Shown here: piece by piece, positions 8,376 to 16,580 of the stretch
How positions within the stretch are numbered: position 1 is the first letter of the stretch
How the letters are laid out: each line of letters begins with the position of its first letter
Assembly (NCBI GenBank): GCA_963678925.1
Contig: OY787533.1
Location: 186,001 to 250,000, forward strand
Reading direction: 5' to 3'
DNA from: G963665925 sp963678925
GTDB lineage: Bacteria > Bacillota > Clostridia > Peptostreptococcales > Acidaminobacteraceae
DNA length: 64,000 nucleotides
The notes under the pieces: generated by a model
Told to the model about the DNA's origin: nothing
What the model saw: only the letters and a program-made list of their open reading frames with translations
Database searches by the model: none
Made by a program: the position numbers and the translations under genes

Positions 8376-8702
8376 ATGTTATTTGGAGTACCATAACACT
8401 AAGTGGTCGGATAACATTCCACCTTTTATATCATTAAATTAATTTTATCGTTTTCATGAATAGTATGCCATTTGTTAATCAAATTGTCAACACCTATCAT
8501 AATTTCACAGTCAGTAAACATCTTCAAAATTTAAGCGCCCATTATTGAACCAGAGCGCTTTTTATGATTGAGCTTGTATTCATATTTTAAGGAAAAGCCA
8601 CCCCGCACATATGTTCTGAGGTTTCAAGTCTGTTATTGTACTTATTTTCCCTTTATACTAAGAATGTCTTCTTATATAAGCACACAATCGAAAGGATTCA
8701 AT

Positions 8703-8948
8703 ATGTCTAAAATCAAACTCACCGAACGTATTCACGACCAAATCCTCTATGATCTGCAGACATACTTTGAAGCAGAACAAGAGCATACCCTTACTAACTT
8801 AAACGCCGAACTGCTTCTCGACTTTATACTGAATACAGTTGGTCCCATGATTTACAATCAGGCGCTGATTGATGCGCACAGACTGATGACTGAAAAAGCA
8901 GACGATATTTACTTGCTCGAACTGGAAGATACGGAGTTTGGAAAATAG
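8703..8948 (+). CDS. DUF2164 family protein
   Basis: Encodes 81 residues. The start at ATG 8703 is chosen for its AAAGGA site; the frame is open for 45 codons upstream, but these contain no ribosome site. The order of motifs matches PF09932 (DUF2164): an SKIKL opening, a DLQTYFE..E helix, L.AELLLDFIL..VGP.IYNQA, then a DI.LLE tail. It is a small, probably helical cytoplasmic protein of unknown function. It stands alone and converges on the phosphoesterase gene. Confidence 0.8.
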   Translation: MSKIKLTERIHDQILYDLQTYFEAEQEHTLTNLNAELLLDFILNTVGPMIYNQALIDAHRLMTEKADDIYLLELEDTEFGK

Positions 8949-8996
8949 GAGTCTATAAATCTTCTGAAGGGCATATTTGAGATGTTTCATATGCAT

Positions 8997-9857
8997 TCAA
9001 ATGGTTCTTATATCAATGGAAACCCACTCTTCTTCAGTCAGCTTCCACACCTCATTTGGAATATACTTATACTCCGAATACCCTTGATTCGAAGCATTCT
9101 CAACTGCCCTTTTTATAAAGTCAATATTCCTATTCGCTCCACTTTTAAGACTTTCAACGATCAGCCTTGGCCATATGCCTGCAGCTTCAAACAGACCACT
9201 CTTTTCAAAATGTCTCTCCAGTTCAGAAATATCATACTTGATACGTTTGAGTTCAGCTGTCCACGCTTTGTCTTCCCACTTTAATATGGCGAACTCAGCG
9301 GCACTCTCCTCATTGAATGAAACCCCAAGTGCACCCGGGTTTACAATCAGTTTTCCCTCTACATGTGTCGTCCAGGGCACGTGGGGGTGTGCACAAATGA
9401 GCACCTGCTCCTCCATCTGACGCATGATTTCCATATTCCGGTTTGCCTTATGTTCATAAAGGTGCTCATACATATTGTCAGGCGATCCGTGCACGACTCT
9501 GATTTTATCGCAGCCCTCAATAGAAATTGATGCCTGTTCAGAGAGATTCCTGATAAAATCTATGCACTTGGCATCGAGCTGGTCTCGCGTCCATATGACA
9601 GAGGCAAGCTGATCGTGGGCATACCAGTCTGTTGCCGTATCATCAATTGTTTCAAGCACATAGGCTTCTCTATTGCCCTTTATGAACCATCCATTCAACC
9701 CGGATATCGTCTGAAGCACCTCTTTGGGTCTTGGGCAATCGCTGATATGATCTCCCGCTATGATAAAGTGTGTCACATTCTCTTTTTCTAAATAATCAAG
9801 TACTGCCTGCAGGGCAGTCATATTTCCATGAATATCTGCAAGGACTGCAATTTTCAT
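8997..9857 (-). CDS. Calcineurin-like metallophosphoesterase
   Basis: Encodes 286 residues. All metal-binding motifs of the family are present in order: DIHGN (residue 8), GDHISD (36), GNRE (61), VHGSP (118), and CAHPHVPW plus NPGALG (157-175). The layout is that of YfcE/MJ0936-like enzymes, with a C-terminal extension of about 80 residues. These hydrolyse phosphodiester or phosphomonoester bonds using two divalent metals. It has no signal peptide. The biological substrate cannot be read from the sequence. Confidence 0.88.
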   Translation of the reverse strand: MKIAVLADIHGNMTALQAVLDYLEKENVTHFIIAGDHISDCPRPKEVLQTISGLNGWFIKGNREAYVLETIDDTATDWYAHDQLASVIWTRDQLDAKCIDFIRNLSEQASISIEGCDKIRVVHGSPDNMYEHLYEHKANRNMEIMRQMEEQVLICAHPHVPWTTHVEGKLIVNPGALGVSFNEESAAEFAILKWEDKAWTAELKRIKYDISELERHFEKSGLFEAAGIWPRLIVESLKSGANRNIDFIKRAVENASNQGYSEYKYIPNEVWKLTEEEWVSIDIRTI

Positions 9858-9927
9858 GAGGACCTTCCTTGTCTATAAACTTGTCTTTGATGATAAAAAA
9901 CTTGTAATACAAACTACCAGATAAACC

Positions 9928-10389
9928 TTAGAGTGTCAAATAGGCAATCTCTTTTTCTACTTCAAACCCCATTTTCTCATAAATCTCTTTAGAACGCACA
10001 TTTCCAGTCCAGTAGTCCAGGCCTACTCTTTCAATGCCTCTTTCCCTGGCAAACTCTTTTACAGCTGTCAGCAAATGCTTGCCAACCCCTCTTCCCTGAA
10101 AATCACTGTTTACAGATATCTGGTGAATATACACGTAATCTCTTGAAAAACTAAAGGCGGTTTCCGAGCGCCGCACTTCCTCGAACCAGATATAACCTAT
10201 TGGCACACCCTCTTCTTCACCCACTAGAAAATGATGATTCTCCTTATCGATTACATGACTGAAATAGTCATAAACGGCCTCGAAGTCGTATGGTTTGAAA
10301 ACTTCAGGATACATCCTGCTATGTATGGTTTGCACATTTTCATTCAGCACTGCAATCTCTTTCGGATCACTCACTTTTTTGAGTTCCAT
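9928..10389 (-). CDS. GNAT-family N-acetyltransferase
   Basis: Encodes 153 residues from ATG 10389, preceded by GAGGAG. A longer reading from 10488 would overlap the VOC gene and lacks a ribosome site. The acetyl-CoA loop is FQGRGVGKHLLTAVKEFA near residue 97, followed by N..S.EIYEKMGF near 130. The 64-bp gap to the upstream VOC gene suggests one operon with the next two genes. The substrate is unknown. Confidence 0.87.
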   Translation of the reverse strand: MELKKVSDPKEIAVLNENVQTIHSRMYPEVFKPYDFEAVYDYFSHVIDKENHHFLVGEEEGVPIGYIWFEEVRRSETAFSFSRDYVYIHQISVNSDFQGRGVGKHLLTAVKEFARERGIERVGLDYWTGNVRSKEIYEKMGFEVEKEIAYLTL

Positions 10390-10453
10390 AATATACTCCT
10401 CGAATAGCTGCTCACTCAGGTTCACATGCTTATATCTCTGTCTGATTTTTTCA

Positions 10454-10894
10454 TCACATACCGCGTTTTGCCAATGGATGCGTTTCATTTAGTTGGAGCA
10501 GGTCCCACAGATTCCCGTAAAGGTCCTTAAATACTGCCACCATCCCATAGTCTGCCTCTTTGGGCTCACGAACGAACTCTATGCCTTCTGCCAGCATGTC
10601 ATTGTAGTCTCGCCAAAAGTCATCTGTATTCAAAAACAAAAAGACTCTGCCTCCAGACTGATTGCCTACGAAATCTTGCTGAACTGGTTTTGAAGCCCTT
10701 GCAAGAAGGATTGTTGTTCCCTTAGAACCAGGTGGTGAAACAACCACCCAGCGTTTATCCTGCTCCGGCTGATATGTATCTTCAATTAGTTCAAATTTGA
10801 GTTTTTTGGTATAAAAGTCTATTGCCTCGTCATAATCTCTAACGACAAGCGCAATATGTACAATGGATTGGACCGTTACAGCGAACCTCCTCAT
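10454..10894 (-). CDS. VOC family (glyoxalase/bleomycin-resistance-like) protein
   Basis: Encodes 146 residues from ATG 10894, which has AGGAG upstream; a GTG at 10936 overlaps the previous gene stop and has no site. The fold is recognised from VHIALVVRDYDEAIDFYTKKLKFEL near the start and from the second half ending VFKDLYGNLWDLLQ, giving His and Glu metal ligands. Members are lyases, dioxygenases, isomerases or antibiotic-binding proteins. It sits between two GNAT genes, which suits a detoxification role, by inference. Confidence 0.82.
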   Translation of the reverse strand: MRRFAVTVQSIVHIALVVRDYDEAIDFYTKKLKFELIEDTYQPEQDKRWVVVSPPGSKGTTILLARASKPVQQDFVGNQSGGRVFLFLNTDDFWRDYNDMLAEGIEFVREPKEADYGMVAVFKDLYGNLWDLLQLNETHPLAKRGM

Positions 10895-10932
10895 TTTTAC
10901 TAAGCTCCTGGTGATTTCAAATTTTCCAGGTG

Positions 10933-11364
10933 TCACATGTTCAGTTCATCGATTACACGATTTCGGTATATCAGGTCATCTCTTTCTTCAAAGCCTACTG
11001 AGGACCAAAATGCATTTCCAAGATGATTGCTTTTAAACACGACAAGGGCAGCCTTCTTTATGTCTTCATCTTCTAGTGCCTGTAAGGCTGCTTCAACAAG
11101 AGCTCTACCAATTCCTAGTTCCCTATGTTTCATTGAAACCGCGGTGTGATAGATGTATCCTCTTCGACCGTCGTGTCCACATAAAATTACACCTGTGACC
11201 ACACCCTCAACTCTGCAGACAAAACTTGTGGTCGGATTGCGTTTCAAGAACTTGTCTATTCCTGCTTTTGAATCATCTAAAGACCGCATGCCCATGCCTG
11301 CGGTGTTCGCCCAAAGTGCATATGCTTCTTCATAATCGCTGATTGTCATAACATCAATTTTCAT
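10933..11364 (-). CDS. GNAT-family N-acetyltransferase
   Basis: Encodes 143 residues from ATG 11364, with GGAGGTG seven bases upstream (an ATG at 11394 has no site). The CoA motif is RELGIGRALVEAAL near residue 90, and NAFWSSVGFEERDD near 120 is the usual C-terminal signature. It is the promoter-proximal gene of a GNAT-VOC-GNAT cluster. The substrate is unknown. Confidence 0.87.
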   Translation of the reverse strand: MKIDVMTISDYEEAYALWANTAGMGMRSLDDSKAGIDKFLKRNPTTSFVCRVEGVVTGVILCGHDGRRGYIYHTAVSMKHRELGIGRALVEAALQALEDEDIKKAALVVFKSNHLGNAFWSSVGFEERDDLIYRNRVIDELNM

Positions 11365-11538
11365 TTTCCACCTCCGGTTCATGGTTCCAGTCATTTTTAT
11401 ACAAGCACAGCCTGCTCACGCAACGCTTCAAATCGTGTCCTTCAGATTTTCTTATTTCAATCGACATGAATAAACTCCTCCTTGAACATCATTTGGCTTC
11501 ATATTATTCGCAAGGAGATACAGATTTCGTAAAGAAAA

Positions 11539-11560
11539 GCCTCATTGAAAGCAATGAGGC
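11539..11560 (-). terminator. Intrinsic terminator of yjdF
   Basis: Stem GCCTCATT/AATGAGGC with a six-base loop. On the minus strand it is followed by TTTTCTTT, 47 bases after the yjdF stop. Confidence 0.75.
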
Positions 11561-11606
11561 ATGGGATACAGTTTTGCATTATGACACGCAGAGCCTTGAT
11601 CAATAC

Positions 11607-12029
11607 TTAGTGACCGCGCTTTTTTTGCTTTTTCTTCAGCTGTTTCATTTCAAAATCGATTTTTTTCTGCAGCATGCGTTCTGCTTTGGCAGATTGCTTT
11701 CGCTGTACTTTGTTCGCTTCACGCTGCATTTGTATTGCTTCCTGTGCTTTTGTCCTAATGCCATGTGCTTGTGTTGCTTTTTGGATTTGACGCTTGAGCC
11801 TTTTGGGATTAACGCGCTTATTGACTTCTCCTAGATCTTGAACAGGTGCTGAAAACTTAAGATCTGCGTACCGATTCAGTACGAAATCATAGATTTCCTG
11901 GTCCTTAGGTTCAGACCCGAAAGTGACTCTGCACACCTGCAGTGCGCCATCTTCAGTCCGTTCAAAAACCCCTACCCAAAATGGTGCATCAAAATAAACC
12001 GTTAACTGTCCTCTTAAAAAAATGCGCAT
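11607..12029 (-). CDS. yjdF: YjdF family protein (DUF2992)
   Basis: Encodes 140 residues. The N-terminal half (LTVYFDAPFWVGVFER, then CRVTFGSEPKDQEIYDFVL) and the lysine/glutamine-rich, strongly charged C-terminal helix match YjdF of Bacillus and many Firmicutes. The biochemical function is unknown; its riboswitch senses toxic azaaromatic compounds, so a role in their handling is presumed. AGGAGGG lies before ATG 12029, inside or just after the riboswitch at 12059-12142. Confidence 0.9.
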   Translation of the reverse strand: MRIFLRGQLTVYFDAPFWVGVFERTEDGALQVCRVTFGSEPKDQEIYDFVLNRYADLKFSAPVQDLGEVNKRVNPKRLKRQIQKATQAHGIRTKAQEAIQMQREANKVQRKQSAKAERMLQKKIDFEMKQLKKKQKKRGH

Positions 12030-12058
12030 TGATTCCCTCCTAGTTATTCAGCATTTTT

Positions 12059-12142
12059 TCAAGAACGGACAACCCAGGAGGGCAGGTTACTGACGGTTTC
12101 ACCCGCATCCGGACTACCAACCGGATTGTGTTTTTATCTTGA
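12059..12142 (-). promoter_or_regulatory. yjdF (azaaromatic) riboswitch
   Basis: On the minus strand the leader contains the yjdF-motif core: CAATCCGGTTGG, AGTCCGGATGCGGGTGAAAC, CGTCAGTA and CCTGC. It is enclosed by a TCAAGA/TCTTGA closing stem (12137-12142 with 12059-12064). It lies 30 bases upstream of yjdF, as is usual for this class. Known members bind azaaromatic compounds and switch translation on. The AGGAGGG site follows directly. Confidence 0.88.
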
Positions 12143-12231
12143 GCTTCTTTGGTACATTCCAAGTTTAACACAGATTAAAACCCTATGTGTGCAGGAATTT
12201 CAAAAAATTCTAAATAGGATGCACGCAGCTT

Positions 12232-12399
12232 TTATTTGGCAGTATAGTAACACCTTTTAGGTGAATAAATTTTGTCACTCTTTTTCAGCAAGGTAATGAT
12301 TTTGCCAATTTCCTTCTTGTCCATTCCAAGTCTGTCTGCAACTTCACCTGGACGCATGGGCTCATTTTCCTTGAACACATTCAATACTTGCTCGACCAT
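12232..12399 (-). CDS. Small winged-helix DNA-binding protein
   Basis: Encodes 55 residues from ATG 12399, which has TTAGGAG upstream; the frame stays open a further 14 codons into the previous gene tail. It is almost entirely a helix-turn-helix: LNVFKENEP, R.GEVADRLGMDKKEIGKIITLLKK, then a beta wing (DKIYSPKRCYYTAK). It resembles small IclR/MarR-like wHTH proteins found with flavin-binding proteins. It follows the split-barrel gene by 45 bases and is probably cotranscribed with it. Confidence 0.72.
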   Translation of the reverse strand: MVEQVLNVFKENEPMRPGEVADRLGMDKKEIGKIITLLKKSDKIYSPKRCYYTAK

Positions 12400-12444
12400 A
12401 TTTGGGGCTCCTAACCTAATTATAAAAGGGGAAAACGTCAAACA

Positions 12445-12819
12445 TTAAAGCATTTGCTTAGCGCTGTCCACTGTTACTTCGAAAACACGTGTAAGGAATG
12501 AGAACTTCTCTTTCATCATGTCATATTCCTCACCTTCACTGACAAAACGCGCTGTTCCATTAACAATAAAGCCTGTTCCTGGATATTCATTATAGCCTTC
12601 AACATTCTTGCTTCCCAGAGCAATCTTCACCTGGCTGTTAACCGCTACATTTTTTTCTGTTCTCTTAAATGCATACGCCGGAATAAGCAGTCTGTTCTCG
12701 CCTGCCATAACTACAAAAGAGTTCCATGTGTTCACGACATGCGGCTCACCGTCGCCCCACGATACGATTGATACAACACCCTCATTTGTCAGTACTTCTT
12801 GGAATTTTTCTGTAAACAT
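12445..12819 (-). CDS. Pyridoxamine 5'-phosphate oxidase-like FMN-binding split-barrel protein
   Basis: Encodes 124 residues from ATG 12819, with GAGGAG upstream. The split-barrel pattern is visible: VVSIVSWGDGEPHVVNTWNSF, LLIPAYAFKRTEKNV.VNSQVKIALGS, and GTGFIVNGTARFV. The family binds FMN or related cofactors and includes stress-linked reductases. The substrate is unknown. It is divergent from an Rrf2-type regulator, and the shared spacer carries palindromes fitting that regulator. Confidence 0.8.
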   Translation of the reverse strand: MFTEKFQEVLTNEGVVSIVSWGDGEPHVVNTWNSFVVMAGENRLLIPAYAFKRTEKNVAVNSQVKIALGSKNVEGYNEYPGTGFIVNGTARFVSEGEEYDMMKEKFSFLTRVFEVTVDSAKQML

Positions 12820-12862
12820 AGTTTTTCTCCTCATCTTTACGATTTTAATATAGATATTTATT

Positions 12863-13034
12863 ATCGTAGATATATTTTATCTCCGATAGTTCGTATCTAG
12901 ATAATACATTTCTATGTCATACTTGTCAAGCGTCATATTTCAAATAAACAGATTTTTCTATAAAGACCACCCTTGAATCTAGCACCTTAACAACTTGAAA
13001 TTTATCTGGTATTATGATAGATAATAATTATCTA
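12863..13034. promoter_or_regulatory. Divergent control region with TAGATAAT-type palindromes
   Basis: The 304-bp spacer 12820-13123 holds at least three dyads: 12863-12887 (ATCGTAGATA and TATCTCCGAT arms), ATCTAGAT at 12894-12901, and 13018-13034 (TAGATAAT-A-ATTATCTA, perfect). They flank the starts of the split-barrel gene and the Rrf2 gene. They are likely operators of the Rrf2 protein, by inference. The remainder is AT-rich without genes. Confidence 0.5.
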
Positions 13035-13123
13035 CGATTATTCATATCTTTATTGTTAAATAGATTGCCCGTGTGAAAGCCTACAGTCCATTTGGGGCCC
13101 GACCACTTCAGGAGGGATGTACA

Positions 13124-13621
13124 ATGCAATTTTCAGTTGGTGTCGAATACAGTCTGCACTGCCTGCTCTACCTGGTTGATGTTCAAGATGACAGAACCAT
13201 CGGTATCAAAGACCTGGCCGCCTATCAGGGCGTGTCTGAATCCTATCTTTCAAAGTTTTTTACAAAACTTAAAAAAAGAGGCATTGTTGAGTCTGTTCCA
13301 GGCGCAAAGGGGGGCTACCGGCTAGCAAGGCCGACCAGTGAAATTTCCTTTTGGGATGTTGTTGAAGCCATTGAAGGCTCTGAACCCTTTTTCAAATGCT
13401 CTGAAGTCAGACAGAACGAAATCATACTTGATAAGAACCATTTGCCGGATTCCCATACAAAATCGCCTTGCCTGATTCATCTTGTCATGCTTGAAGCTGA
13501 AGCACAGATGAAGAAATACCTGCAAAGCAAAACTTTGGAATGGCTGGCTTCTGAAGTATCATCCAAAGTTGATGGGACGCACCTTCGTGCAACGCGTGAT
13601 TGGTTCAGCAGAAATCTATAA
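13124..13621 (+). CDS. Rrf2 family transcriptional regulator
   Basis: Encodes 165 residues from ATG 13124, with AGGAGGG upstream. The Rrf2 hallmarks are present: FSVGVEYSLHCLLYL at the N-terminus, a helix-turn-helix (IKDLAAYQGVSESYLSKFFTKL) and the wing GIVESVPGAKGGYRLARP. Only two cysteines (in KCSEV and SPCLIH) remain in the region where Fe-S-binding Rrf2 proteins usually have three, so the sensing mode is open; a thiol switch as in CymR/YwnA-like members is possible. It is divergent from the split-barrel gene. Confidence 0.88.
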   Translation: MQFSVGVEYSLHCLLYLVDVQDDRTIGIKDLAAYQGVSESYLSKFFTKLKKRGIVESVPGAKGGYRLARPTSEISFWDVVEAIEGSEPFFKCSEVRQNEIILDKNHLPDSHTKSPCLIHLVMLEAEAQMKKYLQSKTLEWLASEVSSKVDGTHLRATRDWFSRNL

Positions 13622-13659
13622 GTCTTGCCCCGTCACCTGAACACCCCACGTATGAACTT

Positions 13660-13695
13660 AAAAGAGCGATAACAGTTTTCTGTTATCGCTCTTTT
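13660..13695 (+). terminator. Intrinsic terminator after the Rrf2 gene
   Basis: A perfect 16-bp stem (AAAAGAGCGATAACAG with its complement) and TTTT loop, ending in T-rich sequence on both strands. It may serve the convergent SDR gene as well. Confidence 0.8.
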
Positions 13696-13779
13696 CTATA
13701 CCAATATTCATTTCCCGGAACGCTACTCTAGAAATACAGTAGCCCCAAAAAAATCAGGCAAGGTCGTACTTTCGTCAGT

Positions 13780-14475
13780 TTACCAAGGAATCACACCATC
13801 TCTGTTTGTGAAGGTTCCCGTTGGACCGTCTTTTCCAATGGTCGCCATTTTAACAACGGCATCGGTTCCCTCCTGAAGAGTCTGAATGCCATTGCTGAAC
13901 TGGTCTCCTGTTTTTGTTGGACCCGGGTCTATTGCGTTGATTCTCATTTGAGGAAGCGCTTTTGAGTATTGTACTGTAAGCATGCTCACTGCGGATTTTG
14001 ATGCACTGTATGCGAGTGCATTCACCTTGGACTCAATTTTTTCAGGATTCAGGACCTGACCAAATGATCCCAGTCCACTGCTCACATTTACAATCACCGG
14101 TTGACTCGATTTCTCAAGCAGAGGCAGAAACTGGTTTGTCACACGTACGACACCGTATACATTTGTATTGAAGACCTCATGCATCATATCAGCCGTAATA
14201 TCTTGAGGCTTTGCATGACCGCCGGGTATTCCAGCATTGTTAATCAGCACATCCAGGCGACCTTCATTATTCATTATCGTTTCCGCCGCACTTGCAATCG
14301 TCTCTTCCCCAGTGACATCCATCACGACGTAATCGACACCCAATGCTTCTGCGGCAGCCTTCCCTTTGCTATCATTTCTAGAGCTGATATAAACCTTGTG
14401 CCCCAGTTCTTTCAGACGCCGCGCCGTTTCGTATCCAAGACCCGTATTTCCGCCAGTTATTAATGTAATCTTCAT
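13780..14475 (-). CDS. Short-chain dehydrogenase/reductase
   Basis: Encodes 231 residues, a classical SDR. It has the NAD(P)-binding TGGNTGLG near residue 7, the DV motif near 53, NNAG near 80, catalytic Ser in NVSSGLGS near 128, and YSASK near 152. The basic residues after the glycine motif (SSRND) suggest NADP(H). The substrate is unknown. It is divergent from a MarR regulator, with a dyad in the spacer, a common arrangement for regulated stress reductases. Confidence 0.88.
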   Translation of the reverse strand: MKITLITGGNTGLGYETARRLKELGHKVYISSRNDSKGKAAAEALGVDYVVMDVTGEETIASAAETIMNNEGRLDVLINNAGIPGGHAKPQDITADMMHEVFNTNVYGVVRVTNQFLPLLEKSSQPVIVNVSSGLGSFGQVLNPEKIESKVNALAYSASKSAVSMLTVQYSKALPQMRINAIDPGPTKTGDQFSNGIQTLQEGTDAVVKMATIGKDGPTGTFTNRDGVIPW

Positions 14476-14545
14476 AATGCGTTCACTCCTTAACTAAGAT
14501 TATCCTGTACCAATCTTCAAAAAGTATAGCATCATTTATTTTAGT

Positions 14546-14602
14546 TGTAAATACAACAATTGTAATTGTAACTGTTTGTTCACAAAAATGTTGTGGTATA
14601 AT
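14546..14602 (+). promoter_or_regulatory. MarR-gene promoter with overlapping dyad
   Basis: TATAAT at 14597-14602 precedes the marR start. Just upstream, TTGTA-AA-TACAA (14546-14557) lies within a larger dyad from about 14544 to 14574, whose arms match at 11 of 14 positions. This fits a MarR operator controlling both this gene and the divergent SDR. Confidence 0.5.
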
Positions 14603-14626
14603 AGAGTTGAAATGGGGGACTGGACA

Positions 14627-15049
14627 ATGCTCAAGAACACAGGCAATATTTCAGAACAGATTTATTTGATTAGTACTATGCAGAAATCATATGTTCAGGA
14701 ACAATTACGCAAATTGGGTCTAAATGAAATTCAAGCACGTACACTGAACTACATCTATATTTATCCGGGCAAAATCCAGAAGGATCTTGCAAAATACCTG
14801 GGGAAACAGAATGCGACCATAACAAATATTCTGAAACTCCTAGAAGGAAAGCATTACATAAAGCGTGAAATCCCAAGTGACAATGAAAGACAAAAAAATC
14901 TCTATCTCACCGAAGATGGAGAGAAGGCTGCGGAAATGATCCAAACCATCTTTCATGATTTAGAAGACATTTTAACAAATGCACTTTCCACATCCGAGAT
15001 AGAAAATATTAAAGGTGGACTCAAAAAAATCAGTGACATTCTGAAATAG
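14627..15049 (+). CDS. MarR family transcriptional regulator
   Basis: Encodes 140 residues from ATG 14627, with GGGGGA upstream; the longer frame from 14576 covers the promoter. The winged helix is visible: NEIQARTLNYIYIYPGKIQKDLAKYLGKQNATITNILKLLE followed by the wing IKREIPSDNERQKNLYLT, typical of MarR. The C-terminal helices provide dimerisation. It probably represses the divergent SDR gene and itself. Confidence 0.88.
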   Translation: MLKNTGNISEQIYLISTMQKSYVQEQLRKLGLNEIQARTLNYIYIYPGKIQKDLAKYLGKQNATITNILKLLEGKHYIKREIPSDNERQKNLYLTEDGEKAAEMIQTIFHDLEDILTNALSTSEIENIKGGLKKISDILK

Positions 15050-15058
15050 GACTAAAAA

Positions 15059-15091
15059 AAAACGCGTTATCCCAAAGGGATAACGCGTTTT
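15059..15091. terminator. Bidirectional terminator between marR and the CMD gene
   Basis: A perfect 15-bp stem (AAAACGCGTTATCCC with its complement) and AAA loop, with A/T runs on both sides, located between convergent genes. Confidence 0.85.
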
Positions 15092-15121
15092 CTATTCAAG
15101 TGCTTTTTGACTGTCACCAGG

Positions 15122-15817
15122 CTATGCAGTCACTTCCCGAATGCAAGCCAGGGCATTTAAGCTTCTAGGATAACCGATGTATGGCAAGCATTGAGAAACC
15201 ACTTTCACAAGGAATCCAGGATCATTTCCAAGGTTCATGTTACCAGCTATGTGACTCTTCAGCTGGGACTCACAACCGCCTTGTGCCATGAGGTAACAGA
15301 AGGTAATCATTTCTCTTTGTTTGAGGTCAAGACCTGTTCTAGTATAGTAGTCACCAAAACAGTTGGCAGCAAGCCATCTGTTAATATGGCCGCCCTTCCA
15401 AAAGTCTTTCATGCCTTCACCAAAGATGTCCACCTGTGCTTGTGCCCCTTTTTCAAGTCTATCTTCGAGTGTCGTTGTCGCTTGAGATTCAAGTGGGAGG
15501 GCAATTCCCTTTTCAAGCATTACCGCATTTGTAGCATCCAGAAATGGTCGCACACGACCCATTCCCAAATAGTCCACTGCCTGATAAACAACTTCCTTGG
15601 CTTCTACAGGCGTAATTGCCTCCTCAAGTCCTTTTGCAAGCACTTCTTTATAAGTATCAAGGCCTTGGCACCCCAGTAGGGTCGCAAGAATTGCTAAATA
15701 TCTTGTTTTTTCATCCAGCGTCTGACCTACTTCATTTACAACTTCGTGATCTGCGAAAGCTTCATGACGTAACATAAACTCAGGGTCTGTATCATATAGG
15801 TTGAATTTATCGCTCAT
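15122..15817 (-). CDS. Carboxymuconolactone decarboxylase family protein, two-domain
   Basis: Encodes 231 residues with two alpha-helical CMD repeats. The first spans about residues 10-100 (LDEKTRYLAILATLLGCQG, with a Cys), and the second about 130-215 (LDLKQREMITFCYLMAQGGCESQLKSHI, with a Cys and the K-SHI helix). The AhpD-type CxxC pair is not present. Such proteins act as peroxidase partners or decarboxylases. It lies 26 bases after the cupin gene and is cotranscribed from a MerR-type promoter at 16404-16434. Confidence 0.82.
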   Translation of the reverse strand: MSDKFNLYDTDPEFMLRHEAFADHEVVNEVGQTLDEKTRYLAILATLLGCQGLDTYKEVLAKGLEEAITPVEAKEVVYQAVDYLGMGRVRPFLDATNAVMLEKGIALPLESQATTTLEDRLEKGAQAQVDIFGEGMKDFWKGGHINRWLAANCFGDYYTRTGLDLKQREMITFCYLMAQGGCESQLKSHIAGNMNLGNDPGFLVKVVSQCLPYIGYPRSLNALACIREVTA

Positions 15818-15843
15818 ACTCTTGTCCTTTCGACTCTACACTT

Positions 15844-16281
15844 CTATTTTAGTTTGTTGTAGTCTTCGTCAGAAACAGGCTCGCACCACTCATTGCTGCA
15901 ATCTTCACCTGGAACTTCAACTGCGATATGGCTGAACCAGCTATCCGCTTTTGCACCATGCCAGTGTTTTACACCTGTAGGAATTTTAATAACTGAACCT
16001 GGTTTCAGTTCAACAGCATCTTTGCCTTCTTCTTGGTACCAGCCTTCGCCTGCTGTACATAGAAGGATTTGTCCGCCACCGCTTGTTGATTTATGGATAT
16101 GCCAGTTGTTTCTGCAACCTGGTTCGAATGTGATATTTGCTAGAAATACGTTGAATTCACCTGGCATTGTAAGTAGATTAATAAATGACTCGCCTACAAA
16201 GTATTGTGCAAACATTGCGTTCTCTTGACCCTTACCAAATACATTTTCCTTGTTAAATACTGCTTCATCAGTTGTTTTCAT
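15844..16281 (-). CDS. Cupin domain protein
   Basis: Encodes 145 residues. The two cupin motifs are clear: NNWHIHKSTSGGGQILLCTAGEGWYQEEG (metal-binding histidines near 82-84) and PGSVIKIPTGVKHWHGA (His near 122-124). Cupin and CMD proteins often occur together in Firmicutes and are induced by MerR regulators under electrophile or redox stress; this link is inferred. The gene is first in the operon. Confidence 0.85.
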   Translation of the reverse strand: MKTTDEAVFNKENVFGKGQENAMFAQYFVGESFINLLTMPGEFNVFLANITFEPGCRNNWHIHKSTSGGGQILLCTAGEGWYQEEGKDAVELKPGSVIKIPTGVKHWHGAKADSWFSHIAVEVPGEDCSNEWCEPVSDEDYNKLK

Positions 16282-16403
16282 AATTCTTGACCTCCTATAT
16301 TTTCATCAAAACTATTACATTTTCAAATACCATATCAAGGGTTTAAAACTTAGAATTTACATTTGTAGTTGCTCTTCAGCATTAAATGCTTTATGATATA
16401 CAC

Positions 16404-16434
16404 ATCATATAACCTAAACCTGACTTTAGGTCAA
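16404..16434 (-). promoter_or_regulatory. MerR-type promoter with 19-bp spacer
   Basis: On the minus strand TTGACC and TATGAT are separated by 19 bp, the over-long spacing activated by MerR regulators. The spacer holds the dyad ACCTAAA/TTTAGGT (16412-16418 and 16425-16431). It drives the cupin-CMD operon. Confidence 0.72.
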
Positions 16435-16502
16435 CGCTTTCTTTCATTGAACTTTCACCTCAATTTGGGCTAGCTTTCAAACCATTGCTCAGCGCATCAA
16501 AG

Positions 16503-16554
16503 TTGACAGTAGATAAAGGATATGCTACTTTAGATTCACCTAAAGTTAACTTTA
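16503..16554 (+). promoter_or_regulatory. Promoter and perfect palindrome upstream of merR
   Basis: TTGACA (16503-16508) is 17 bp from TACTTT. The perfect palindrome TAAAGTTAACTTTA lies at 16541-16554 and shares the TAAAGT half-site with the cupin promoter. It is likely an autoregulatory site. The rest of spacer 16282-16580 shows no gene. Confidence 0.45.
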
Positions 16555-16580
16555 TATTTAGATTCTAAAAGGAGTTCATT

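Noticed and set aside
11466..11834. Plus-strand frame of 122 codons beginning near yjdF
   Set aside because: No ribosome site, it runs through the yjdF terminator and then antisense to yjdF.
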